18,202 nt of DNA from NCBI GenBank assembly GCA_900770265.1, contig CAAGJR010000175.1:1-18202 (forward strand). The letters are read 5' to 3'. Source of the stretch: an uncultured Acidaminococcus sp. (GTDB taxonomy: Bacteria; Bacillota; Negativicutes; Acidaminococcales; Acidaminococcaceae). This document shows positions 7,610 through 14,198 of the stretch, piece after piece. The notes under the pieces are model-generated. The model ran no database searches, was not told the origin of the DNA, and saw only the letters and a program-made list of their open reading frames with translations. Position 1 is the first letter of the stretch, and the number at the start of each line of letters is the position of its first letter. Both the position numbers and the translations under genes were made by a program.

Positions 7610-8366
7610 GCTCTTGCTCCTTGTCTTCCAAAATATCACTGCGCAGGAACGCCCGCACCAGGGGTTCCCGGGTATGTCTCGCTTCGTCCACGGTGCCGGA
7701 AAACACGATCTGGCCGTGGCTGAGCATCAGGATCCGGTCGGCGCACAGGAAGGCCGACGCCATATCGTGGGTGACCAGTACCCCGGTGATGCCCAGTTTC
7801 TTCTTGGTATCTAAAATCAGCTGGCTGATGTTCGTGGCCATGATGGGATCCAACCCGGCCGTAGGTTCATCGTACAGGATGATGTCCGGCTTCAACGCCA
7901 GGGCCCGGGCCAGCCCCACCCGCTTCTGCATGCCGCCGGACAGCTGGGCCGGGTACACATGCTCGTTCCCGGAAAGGCCCACGGCGTCCAGCAGGTCGGT
8001 GACCCGTTTCTGGATGTCCTTCTCCGCCATATGGGTGTGCTGCCGCAGCCCGAAGGCCACATTCTCGCCCACGTCCAAAAAGTCGAACAGGGCGGAATAC
8101 TGGAACACCATGCCCATGTGCTGGCGCAGCTGGTTCCACTGTTCTTCTGTATACTTCTCCACTGCGTGGCCCTGGATGAGGATGGACCCTCCCTGGGGCT
8201 TCAGCAGGCCGATGAGCAGCTTCAGCACAGTACTCTTGCCGGTACCGCTGGGGCCGATCACCGCCAGGGTCTCCCCTTTCTGCACCTGGAAGCTCACATG
8301 GTCCAGCACCACCTTGGGGCCGAAGGCCATTTCCACGCCGCGGAATTCAATGACAGGTTCTTGCAT
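7599..8366 (-). CDS. mlaF: MlaF, ABC-transporter ATPase for lipid transport (255 aa)
   Basis: This cytoplasmic ATPase powers the MlaE permease. Visible motifs are Walker A GPSGTGKST (about 38-46), the Q-loop in VFQYSALFDFLDVGEN (Gln about 89), signature LSGGMQKR (about 142-149), Walker B DIILYDEPTAGLDP and the switch His in LVTHD (about 200). The phrase SALFDFLDVGENVAF with signature LSGGMQKRVGLARA is characteristic of the MlaF/Ttg2A group. The ATG at 8366-8364 follows GGAGG with a 5-base spacing and lies one base past the mlaE stop. An in-frame ATG at 8378 lacks an SD and was rejected. The gene is translationally coupled to both mlaE and mlaD in one operon. Confidence 0.95.
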   Translation of the reverse strand: MQEPVIEFRGVEMAFGPKVVLDHVSFQVQKGETLAVIGPSGTGKSTVLKLLIGLLKPQGGSILIQGHAVEKYTEEQWNQLRQHMGMVFQYSALFDFLDVGENVAFGLRQHTHMAEKDIQKRVTDLLDAVGLSGNEHVYPAQLSGGMQKRVGLARALALKPDIILYDEPTAGLDPIMATNISQLILDTKKKLGITGVLVTHDMASAFLCADRILMLSHGQIVFSGTVDEARHTREPLVRAFLRSDILEDKEQEHEN

Positions 8367-8367
8367 C

Positions 8368-9162
8368 TCAGCCTCCATGGACGTACAGAATGATGGACAG
8401 GAAATAGTTGGCGATGAAGATCAGGATGATGGACAGCACCACGGATTTCGTGGTGGCCCGGCCTACGCCCTCAGCGCCCTGGGTGGCCGTCAGCCCCCGG
8501 AAGCAGCCGATGGTGGCGATGATGGCCCCGAACACGGCCCCCTTGATCAGCCCGCCGATGATATCCCAGGGCTCGATGAAGCCCCGGATGCTTTCCAGGA
8601 ACATGTGGGAATTGATGCCGGCGTAGTTCTCTGCCACGAACCAGCCGCCCACGTCCCCCACCAGGTTGGCGTACACCACCAGCACCGGCATCATGAGCAC
8701 GATGGCCAGCAGGCGGGGTGCCACCAGGTATTTCACAGGGCTGGTGGCCATGACCCGCAGAGCATCGATCTGCTCCGTGACCTTCATGGTCCCCAGCTCG
8801 GCCGCGATGGCGGCGCCGATCCGGCCGGCCACCACCACCCCGGTGAGGATGGGGGCCAGTTCCCGGCCCATGGCAATGGCCACGATGCCGCCTACGGAAT
8901 CCGCCGCCCCGAAGCGGACGAATTCCTTAGCCGTCTGCACGCTCATGACCATGCCGGTGCACAGGATGGTCATACTGACGATGGGCAGAGAATCCGCCCC
9001 CAGCTTGGCCATCTGGCGCAGCACTTCCCGGTGGTCCGCTCCCCGGGAAACCCGGCAGGCTTCCAGGAACAGGTTCATAACGCGGCCCACACGGGCGCAC
9101 AGGTCCACCAGGTAGTGGCCCACCCAGCGGCACAGGTCTCGGAGTCCCATACGATTGCCCAT
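8368..9162 (-). CDS. mlaE: MlaE, lipid ABC-transporter permease (264 aa)
   Basis: MlaE is the inner-membrane permease that moves phospholipids between the membrane and the MCE protein MlaD. The protein has about five to six hydrophobic segments. It shows the family's conserved core: MGRELAPILTGVVVAGRIGAA, then AELGTMKVTEQIDALRVM, then SPVKYLVAPRLLA, which includes the EQIDAL coupling helix that contacts the ATPase. The length is typical. The start is uncertain. The reading frame opens with an ATG at 9186, but that lies at the predicted transcription start. The ATG at 9162 follows AAAGGAAAGG directly upstream and is preferred; an ATG at 9150 is also possible. It is the first gene of the mlaEFD operon. 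Confidence 0.93.
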   Translation of the reverse strand: MGNRMGLRDLCRWVGHYLVDLCARVGRVMNLFLEACRVSRGADHREVLRQMAKLGADSLPIVSMTILCTGMVMSVQTAKEFVRFGAADSVGGIVAIAMGRELAPILTGVVVAGRIGAAIAAELGTMKVTEQIDALRVMATSPVKYLVAPRLLAIVLMMPVLVVYANLVGDVGGWFVAENYAGINSHMFLESIRGFIEPWDIIGGLIKGAVFGAIIATIGCFRGLTATQGAEGVGRATTKSVVLSIILIFIANYFLSIILYVHGG

Positions 9163-9194
9163 CCTTTCCTTTGTCTTAAAAATCATTACAGACT

Positions 9195-9200
9195 ATTATA
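9195..9200 (-). promoter_or_regulatory. Candidate -10 box for the mlaEFD operon
   Basis: A perfect TATAAT is present on the minus strand just upstream of mlaE and downstream of the terminator at 9233-9269. The -35 region is weak (AGGAAA at 17-bp spacing, three of six bases), so a low-level or activator-dependent promoter is possible. Confidence 0.45.
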
Positions 9201-9232
9201 CCCCATAACCGTGAAAATTTCCTGTAGAATAT

Positions 9233-9269
9233 GAAAAAGGGAATGTAAAAAATTCACATTCCCTTTTTC
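9233..9269 (-). terminator. Strong hairpin terminator upstream of mlaE
   Basis: A perfect 14-bp stem (9233-9246 with 9256-9269) has a 9-base loop. Arms contain A5/T5 runs, giving a U-rich 3' side in either direction. It insulates mlaEFD from the S55 peptidase gene. Confidence 0.8.
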
Positions 9270-9297
9270 AGTCTCTAGTCTCTGGTCTCTAGTCTCT
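9270..9297. repeat. Tandem heptamer array (AGTCTCT)x4
   Basis: Units AGTCTCT, AGTCTCT, GGTCTCT, AGTCTCT, one substitution in 28 bases. The array directly abuts the terminator at 9233-9269. Confidence 0.9.
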
Positions 9298-9306
9298 AGC
9301 CAATGG

Positions 9307-9338
9307 AAAGAACCCGCCCTTGCAGGACGGGTTCTTTT
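9307..9338. terminator. GC-rich hairpin, possible bidirectional terminator
   Basis: A 10-bp perfect stem (9307-9316 with 9328-9337) is extended by two inner C-G pairs after one mismatch. U-tracts are short, four on the plus side and three on the minus side, so termination strength is uncertain. It lies between the two heptamer arrays. Confidence 0.55.
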
Positions 9339-9409
9339 GATGATGCAGGACCAGTATCGCTATAAGCTTTACCATAGATATTTCAAATTGTTGTTTGTAC
9401 AAAATCAAA

Positions 9410-9429
9410 AAAATTTGCCTGCAAATTTT
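9410..9429. repeat. Palindrome AAAATTTGC-CT-GCAAATTTT
   Basis: 9-bp perfect arms with a 2-bp centre. The same arms recur with a different 4-bp centre at 16098-16119. In both places a heptamer array lies within about 10 bases. Confidence 0.8.
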
Positions 9430-9437
9430 ATCCACCG

Positions 9438-9472
9438 ACTCGAGACTCGAGACTTGTGACTCGTGACCTGAG
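9438..9472. repeat. Tandem heptamer array (ACTCGWG)x5
   Basis: Units ACTCGAG, ACTCGAG, ACTTGTG, ACTCGTG, ACCTGAG. The array lies just past the S55 peptidase gene. Confidence 0.85.
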
Positions 9473-9486
9473 CCGCCTTGCGGCTC
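9470..9486 (-). other. Short hairpin directly after the S55 peptidase stop codon
   Basis: GAGCCGC-CTT-GCGGCTC has 7-bp perfect arms and starts one base past the stop codon. It lacks a U-tract, so it is more likely a 3'-end stabilising structure than an intrinsic terminator. Confidence 0.45.
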
Positions 9487-9487
9487 C

Positions 9488-11239
9488 TTACCGCCCCTTT
9501 ACATTGACCGTAATATTCGTTTCTCCTGTGATGATGAAATCCATGGGGAATTTCTGTTTATACTTGCTGCCCTTGAGCAGACCGGTGATGGCGTTGCTCA
9601 TGGCGGCAGCACTGCTGCGCGGATAGCTGCTGCGGCTGGAAGCGCCGCTGCTGTAGCCGGGCATCACGTCCACCACCACTTCGTTGTTGGCATCCATGTC
9701 GTTGAATTCCGTGAGGAAATCCTTGAACTGGCGCTGGTTGGACTGCATGAGGCTGGTATCGTCCTCGCTGCCGTCCGTCCCGTCCCCGTCGGCGGTATTG
9801 GCATTCCTGCCGCTGTTCCGTTTGGACAGGGCCTTGCTGATCCAGGTGGTGGCATTGCCGCTGCGGACGATCAGGTTCACGGGCCCGGTGGGCATCTTGT
9901 CCGGCACCTTGAAGTTGATGGTGCGGGTGATCTCATCGGCCCGGTAGGGCTTGAACGTGAGCGTGATGGGCAGCACCCCGCCCCGGGTGACGGTGGAAGG
10001 CGCACTGGCCCCCAGCATTTCCGCCACTTCGCAGTTGGACGTGGTCTCCACATCCACGTTGATGTCCTGGATGGTCACCTTGTCGAACCGGTTGTTCATG
10101 AGCATGTCCGTGGCCACGTTCAGTTCCGAATCCGTAACCTTGCCCAGGTCGCTGGCGCTGTAGAACATATTTTCCCGGCGCAGGCGGATGGGACCTTCCT
10201 TTTCCCCGTTGGCCGTAATGGTGAAGCGGATCCGGGACGACCCGGCCCCCTTCCGGTCCTTGGCCATGCTCACCGTGTTGTAGGTGACCCCGTCCACCAG
10301 GGTGGGCACCAGGTCCTCATCGGTGATGAGCTGTACATTGCTGCTCTTGTGGATGCCCCGGTCCTTGTCCGTCACAGAAACGTACATGGGGATGATGGGC
10401 GCGTTCTCGCCCTGTTTCCCCGCAATGCCGCTGAGCCGGTCCTGGCTGATGCGGCCCAGGGTCTTGCCCAGAGAACCGACTTTAAAAGCACTCTGGATAT
10501 TCGGCACAGAGGCGTAGATCCAGGCGTTGGTCATGAAGTAGTTGGAATCCCCGTGCTGCAGGAAGGGATGGCCGAAAGCCAGCACCCGTCCCTCATCATC
10601 GGTCCAGGTGACGGTACCGATGGCCCCGATGACCATATCGCCACGCACCAGGGCCACGCCCACGGAACTGCCCGGTTCCAGCTGTACGTTGTCCAGTTCG
10701 GAATCTCCGGCAGGGACCGCATAGGACGTGAGCCCGAAGGGTTTCAGCCCTTCGTTCAGATGGTCCACCCCATCGGAGGTGAACCCGCTGACCATGAGCG
10801 GTGTGCTCTTGGGCAGGAACACGGAAGGCCGGGGATCCGTCTCATCGAACAGCCGCAGCATTTCGTTGATGGGCGTCAGAAAGCAGTAGTTGGGGTCGGA
10901 AAACGCCTGGCCATAGGCCACGGCTCCGGCCAGCCGGCCGTCGATGTACACCGGGCTGCCGCTCATGCCCTGGGCGATGCCGCCGCTTTCTTTCAGGAGC
11001 GGACCGGACGCCTTGATCAGGATGTTGTAGCCGCCGGTTTCCGTACCGGTGACCCCCAGGATCTCCACATCAAAGGTCTGGATGTCCGCCCCCCGGATCA
11101 CCGTCTTGCCATAGCCCTTCATCCCCGGCTTCAATTCTTCCACCGCAATGGTGGGGATGGCCGCCAGGGCCAGGGAAGCCATTGCCAGGACGCAGCCCAG
11201 GGCCAGCACCAGGATGCGTTTCCACTTGAAACAGTGCAT
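9488..11239 (-). CDS. SpoIVB-like S55 serine peptidase, exported, permuted order (583 aa)
   Basis: S55 peptidases (type member SpoIVB, which triggers sigma-K activation in Bacillus sporulation) are envelope signalling proteases. A signal peptide (about 1-27, ending ALA) is followed by a segment leading to the Ser motif GGIAQGMSGSPVYIDGRL (GMSGSP at about 91-96). Only then comes the His segment VTWTDDEGRVLAFGHPF (His about 224). In SpoIVB, as I recall it, the GALGH segment precedes GMSGSP, so the order here is swapped. There is no PDZ domain before the peptidase region. The rest (about 290-583) is beta-rich and ends with a disordered Asn/Asp/Ser-rich linker (about 470-500) and a final beta segment. 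The ATG follows AGGAGGA closely. The neighbours are exported envelope proteins, not sporulation genes. The substrate is unknown; family is fairly firm, role inferred. Confidence 0.82.
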   Translation of the reverse strand: MHCFKWKRILVLALGCVLAMASLALAAIPTIAVEELKPGMKGYGKTVIRGADIQTFDVEILGVTGTETGGYNILIKASGPLLKESGGIAQGMSGSPVYIDGRLAGAVAYGQAFSDPNYCFLTPINEMLRLFDETDPRPSVFLPKSTPLMVSGFTSDGVDHLNEGLKPFGLTSYAVPAGDSELDNVQLEPGSSVGVALVRGDMVIGAIGTVTWTDDEGRVLAFGHPFLQHGDSNYFMTNAWIYASVPNIQSAFKVGSLGKTLGRISQDRLSGIAGKQGENAPIIPMYVSVTDKDRGIHKSSNVQLITDEDLVPTLVDGVTYNTVSMAKDRKGAGSSRIRFTITANGEKEGPIRLRRENMFYSASDLGKVTDSELNVATDMLMNNRFDKVTIQDINVDVETTSNCEVAEMLGASAPSTVTRGGVLPITLTFKPYRADEITRTINFKVPDKMPTGPVNLIVRSGNATTWISKALSKRNSGRNANTADGDGTDGSEDDTSLMQSNQRQFKDFLTEFNDMDANNEVVVDVMPGYSSGASSRSSYPRSSAAAMSNAITGLLKGSKYKQKFPMDFIITGETNITVNVKGR

Positions 11240-11251
11240 ATTTCCTCCTAT

Positions 11252-11283
11252 AAAAGAGGGCTGTCGCCTATAGTGACAGCCCC
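11252..11283 (-). terminator. Terminator after the lipoyl-like gene
   Basis: An 8-bp perfect GC-rich stem (11258-11265 with 11275-11282) is followed on the minus strand by CTCTTTTA. It lies between the lipoyl-like gene and the S55 peptidase gene and overlaps the only space for an S55 promoter. It may therefore act as a partial terminator with read-through. Confidence 0.65.
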
Positions 11284-11296
11284 TTTGCTTCTTTGT

Positions 11297-11602
11297 TTAC
11301 GGTTCGATCTGAGCGACAACCTGATCTGCTGCGATTGTGCTGCCCGGAGAGACTTCCACCGATACCACTTTACCGCTGCAGTTGGCGCGGGCGGCCGGTG
11401 CCGTTCCCGCCAGGGTCTTCACCGTCACCAGCACGGCCCCTTCCGAAACCTGGCTGCCCACGGAAACCGTGGAGACCACCGTGCCGGAAAGGCTGCTCTT
11501 CTGCGGCTGTACCCCGGCAGCCTGGGCCACACCCAGGGCCAGTAACACCATCAGCAAGGCTGCTGCCCATATCTTTCTGTTTTTCAAGATTTTGTGTAAC
11601 AT
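11297..11602 (-). CDS. Exported free-standing biotin/lipoyl-like domain protein (101 aa)
   Basis: A signal peptide (about 1-28, ending AQA) is followed by roughly 70 residues with the barrel-sandwich-hybrid pattern: SGTVVSTVSVGSQVSEGAVL, then SGKVVSVEVSPGSTIAADQV and VAQIE. The first and second halves are related in sequence, as in biotinyl/lipoyl domains. The MKM tripeptide carrying the modified Lys is replaced by Leu-Ala-Gly, so it should not be biotinylated or lipoylated. Such unmodified domains occur in HlyD-type adaptors, where they dock onto channel proteins, but here no helical hairpin is present. A single Cys (ANCSG) is in the mature part. The start is ATG at 11602, behind AGAGG with an 8-base spacing; an upstream in-frame GTG (11611) abuts the SD and was rejected. 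Function unknown. Confidence 0.75.
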   Translation of the reverse strand: MLHKILKNRKIWAAALLMVLLALGVAQAAGVQPQKSSLSGTVVSTVSVGSQVSEGAVLVTVKTLAGTAPAARANCSGKVVSVEVSPGSTIAADQVVAQIEP

Positions 11603-11631
11603 GATCAGCACCTCTTTTCCATCGTTTGTTT

Positions 11632-11661
11632 ATTATATACCGAACAGGAGGGGGGATGCAA
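11632..11661 (-). promoter_or_regulatory. Promoter for the lipoyl-like gene
   Basis: TTGCAT (-35, 11656-11661) and TATAAT (-10, 11632-11637) on the minus strand have an 18-bp spacer. It begins only a few bases past the stop codon of the glycosidase gene. No terminator is seen there, so the gene may also receive read-through. Confidence 0.55.
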
Positions 11662-11667
11662 GGGGGC

Positions 11668-13098
11668 TTATTTTCTGAACACCCCCAGCGCCACACGGAC
11701 TGGACGCTCGCTGCCGTCGCTGGGATCGTTCATGATCTTGCCGTTCACCACCATTTCGCTGGAACCGCCGCCATCGAAGTTCATGGCCCGGTCGGCACCC
11801 AGGCTGACGAAATACCGGGCGAATTCGTCCAGGGTGAACCCGGCGCTGTCGTCGCTGCGGCCATCGGCCACCACGATGAGCACGGTGCCATCCTTTTTGA
11901 TGCCCACACCGGTCCGGGGCGCCCGGCCGTCGGCGATATCCGAAGCGATCTCTTCTTCGTCGCTGGTGACGGCCACCTGGCCGTCCCGCACCAGCTGGGG
12001 CCCGGCAGAACCCACGGACGCCGCACTGTCCGCCACGGAGTTCCCTAAAGTCTGGGTGATGGTCACCCGGTCACCCCGGTGCAGCCCGTTCAAAAAGGCT
12101 GCGGCCGAACCGTTGCCCGAAAGGACGGTGCTGCCCGCTGTCAGGGGCATGCTGCCCGCCTTGCTGATGTCGCTGACCACGCCGTTCACCAGCTTCACTT
12201 CCGTGCCGTAGCTGTTGGTGTCCGTGGTATCGTCATAGCCGTCGTTGAACAGGATCATTTCGTTTTGCAGCCGCATCCGGTCCACCCCGCCAATAGCGAA
12301 GGTCTTGCCGTCGGGACGGGTCACCGTGCCGCTGTAGGACAGACCGGGCTGGATGGAGGGCGTGCCGGTCTTGGGAATGACAAGGCCCGTACGGGGCGTA
12401 CTCTCCATGCCCAGCCATTTGCCCTGGATCTTCAGGTTGCCCACCACCCAGATGTCACTGTCGAAGTAGGAGGCGTTCACCAGGGCGACGGCTCCGGACC
12501 GCTTCTGGATCATGGACAGAGTGCCCCGCTGGATGGTCTTGCCGTAGCCGGGGATGAAGTCCAGTTTGAAATCGCTGGAAGGCGCCAGGGTCAAGGTATA
12601 GGTCTTCACCTGGCCGGCCCCGTAGTTCACCCGGGCGGCCCGGTAGGTGAGCCCTTTGCCCAGCCACTGACCGGACCCGGACGGTTTCCGTACCGCACCG
12701 CCCGTACTGCCGCCGGAACGGGGGAAGTCCACCACCAGCCGCTGGGGATTCTTCAGCAGGAAGACCTTGTAGGCAGGGACGGTCTTGCGGAACACCACCA
12801 CCAGCCGGCTGCCGCTGCCGTAGGGTTCCAGGGTGGCCTTCTGGATCCGGGGATCCCGCAGGCGGACCATTTCCGTCCGGGCTGCCTTGCCCTTCAGGGT
12901 GATGATCAGCTGGTTGCCCACCACCCGGCTGGTATAGCCCACCGGTTCGTCCAGGTTCATGACCACCCGGGCCCGGTTCGGGGTGACTCCGCCCCGCAGC
13001 TGGCTGACCCGGGCCGCCTGGGCCGCAGGCAGGCCGGCAGTCAGCAGCATCCCGGCCAGCAGGAAACGAGAAATCCATTTGCGATACGATTGTTGCAC
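11668..13098 (-). CDS. AMIN-domain phosphodiester glycosidase (NAGPA family), exported (476 aa)
   Basis: A signal peptide (about 1-28, ending AQA) is followed by an AMIN domain (about 30-126: RVVMNLDEPVGYTSRVVGNQLIITLKG ending RLVVDFP), which in other proteins binds peptidoglycan or targets to the division site. After a Gly/Ser linker (about 127-145) comes the phosphodiester glycosidase domain (PF09992, NAGPA-like), with ALVNASYFDSD at about 204-214 and the hallmark MNFDGGGSSEMVVNGKI near the C-terminus. Family members remove sugars from sugar-1-phosphodiesters; the mammalian member uncovers mannose-6-phosphate. Here a periplasmic cell-wall or surface glycan substrate is likely but unknown. 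The start is GTG, with AGGAG about 11 bases upstream, so initiation may be weak. It follows the mreB terminator closely and has no clear promoter of its own. Confidence 0.85.
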   Translation of the reverse strand: MQQSYRKWISRFLLAGMLLTAGLPAAQAARVSQLRGGVTPNRARVVMNLDEPVGYTSRVVGNQLIITLKGKAARTEMVRLRDPRIQKATLEPYGSGSRLVVVFRKTVPAYKVFLLKNPQRLVVDFPRSGGSTGGAVRKPSGSGQWLGKGLTYRAARVNYGAGQVKTYTLTLAPSSDFKLDFIPGYGKTIQRGTLSMIQKRSGAVALVNASYFDSDIWVVGNLKIQGKWLGMESTPRTGLVIPKTGTPSIQPGLSYSGTVTRPDGKTFAIGGVDRMRLQNEMILFNDGYDDTTDTNSYGTEVKLVNGVVSDISKAGSMPLTAGSTVLSGNGSAAAFLNGLHRGDRVTITQTLGNSVADSAASVGSAGPQLVRDGQVAVTSDEEEIASDIADGRAPRTGVGIKKDGTVLIVVADGRSDDSAGFTLDEFARYFVSLGADRAMNFDGGGSSEMVVNGKIMNDPSDGSERPVRVALGVFRK

Positions 13099-13121
13099 GA
13101 CGATATGATCTCCTTTGCAAT

Positions 13122-13154
13122 GAAAAAGGAGTGTGAAAGTTTTTCACACCCCTT
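13122..13154 (-). terminator. Rho-independent terminator after the mreB-like gene
   Basis: A 13-bp stem (13126-13138 with 13142-13154, one G-U pair in the transcript) with a 3-base loop is followed by T5 on the minus strand. It begins six bases past the stop codon of the mreB-like gene. Confidence 0.85.
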
Positions 13155-13159
13155 CTATT

Positions 13160-14194
13160 TTATTTTCTTTCCATCAATTCCAGCAGCGCCGGATCGTCCA
13201 GGGCCATGCCGGCCCCGCGGGCCACACATTCCTGGGGATTGGGCGCCACCCGGGTCCGCACGTGGGTCCCGGCCTCGATGCATTCATCCAGCCCTTCCAG
13301 CAGGCTGCCGCCGCCGGTGAGGACGATGCCCGTATCCAGCAGATCCGCCGCCAGTTCCGGCGGTGTCTTCTCCAGCACGCTGTGCAGGCAGCTCAGCAGG
13401 GAAACCACCGGTTCCTCCAGCCCCCGCCGCAGTTCCTGGGCACCCAGCCGTACTGTGGTGGGAAGCCCGGTGATGGTATCCCGGCCCCGGATGATCCGGT
13501 TGCTCCGGCGGCCGTTGGGGCTCACCGTACCGATGTCCAGCTTGATTTCTTCCGTCTGGCTGCTTTCCACCTGCAGGTGGAGATGATCTTTCAGGAACCG
13601 GTCCAGGGCAGCATTGAATGCTTCCCCACCCATGCGGAGGGACGCAGAATGGATGATCCGCCCCATGCTCAGGAGCGCCACGCTGGTGGTCCCGCTGCCG
13701 ATGTTCATCACCAGGTGCCCTTTGGGTTCCTGGATGGGCAGCCCGGCCCCCAAAGCCGCAGCCACCGGCTCCTCGATGAGGTACGTCTTCGCGGCTCCGG
13801 CCAGGAGCGCTGCTTCCGTCACGGCTCTGCGTTCCACGCCGGTGACCCCGGTGGGCACACACAGCATGACCCGGGGCTTGAAGAACAGGTTCTTCCCCAC
13901 AACCCGGTCCAGCACCGTTTCCAATAGGCCTACCGCCCCGTCAAACTCAGCAATGACCCCGTTTTCCAGAGGCCAGATCACTTCCCACTGGCCCTTGCCG
14001 GCCATTTCCCGGGCTTTGGAGCCGATGGCTCCCACTTTGCCCGTACTGGGATCCACGGCCACCACAGAAGGTTCCTGGAGCAGGATGCCCCGGTTCTTCA
14101 TGAACACCCTCGTGGTGGTGGTCCCCATATCGATGCCCACATCCACCGGATTGAACAGCCGGGCAAACAGGCTCCTCTTTTCCGTCCGTTTCAT
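13160..14194 (-). CDS. Divergent MreB/Mbl-family actin-like protein (344 aa)
   Basis: MreB-family actin homologues polymerise under the membrane and guide cell-wall synthesis in rods. The fold is clear: phosphate-1 loop VGIDMGTTTTRVF (about 19-31), LLQEPSVVAVD, IEEPVAAALGAGLP with the catalytic-type Glu (about 141-142), and the adenosine motif TGIVLTGGGSLLEGLDE near the end. The phosphate-2 loop is unusual: about 164-171 reads NIGSGTTS where typical MreB has DIGGGTTE. The conserved Asp, a Gly and the Glu are all changed, which may weaken ATP hydrolysis. Length fits the family. The gene starts four bases after the murA stop with no good SD, so it is probably translated by coupling. The murA-mbl neighbourhood resembles Bacillus. 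Identity to family is firm; normal ATPase activity is doubtful. Confidence 0.88.
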   Translation of the reverse strand: MKRTEKRSLFARLFNPVDVGIDMGTTTTRVFMKNRGILLQEPSVVAVDPSTGKVGAIGSKAREMAGKGQWEVIWPLENGVIAEFDGAVGLLETVLDRVVGKNLFFKPRVMLCVPTGVTGVERRAVTEAALLAGAAKTYLIEEPVAAALGAGLPIQEPKGHLVMNIGSGTTSVALLSMGRIIHSASLRMGGEAFNAALDRFLKDHLHLQVESSQTEEIKLDIGTVSPNGRRSNRIIRGRDTITGLPTTVRLGAQELRRGLEEPVVSLLSCLHSVLEKTPPELAADLLDTGIVLTGGGSLLEGLDECIEAGTHVRTRVAPNPQECVARGAGMALDDPALLELMERK

Positions 14195-14198
14195 GGGC

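Larger units (their letters stand above)
9163..9487. other. Repeat-rich intergenic stretch between the S55 peptidase gene and mlaE
   Basis: No convincing gene is seen. From the S55 end toward mlaE it holds a 7-bp hairpin, a heptamer array, a short AT palindrome, an unassigned AT-rich stretch (about 9340-9409), a GC hairpin, a second heptamer array, a strong terminator and the mlaE promoter. Each is listed separately. Confidence 0.8.

Noticed and set aside
7610..7639. Earlier mlaD start (frame start at 7639)
   Set aside because: It would extend 10 codons further into mlaF without an SD; the ATG at 7609 has AAGGAG at 7 bases.
8367..8378. Earlier mlaF start (ATG at 8378)
   Set aside because: No SD precedes it, while the ATG at 8366 has GGAGG with a 5-base spacing.
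7621..9234. Plus-strand open frame (537 aa) opposite mlaF and mlaE
   Set aside because: Antisense to two clear ABC-transporter genes; stops are missing only because of GC-rich codon use.
9340..9409. Possible tRNA or small RNA in the AT-rich gap
   Set aside because: No cloverleaf or T-loop-like motif and no convincing promoter-terminator pair could be seen by eye.
9438..9472. CRISPR array
   Set aside because: The repeats here and at the other five sites are 7 bp and directly contiguous with no spacers, and no cas genes are present.
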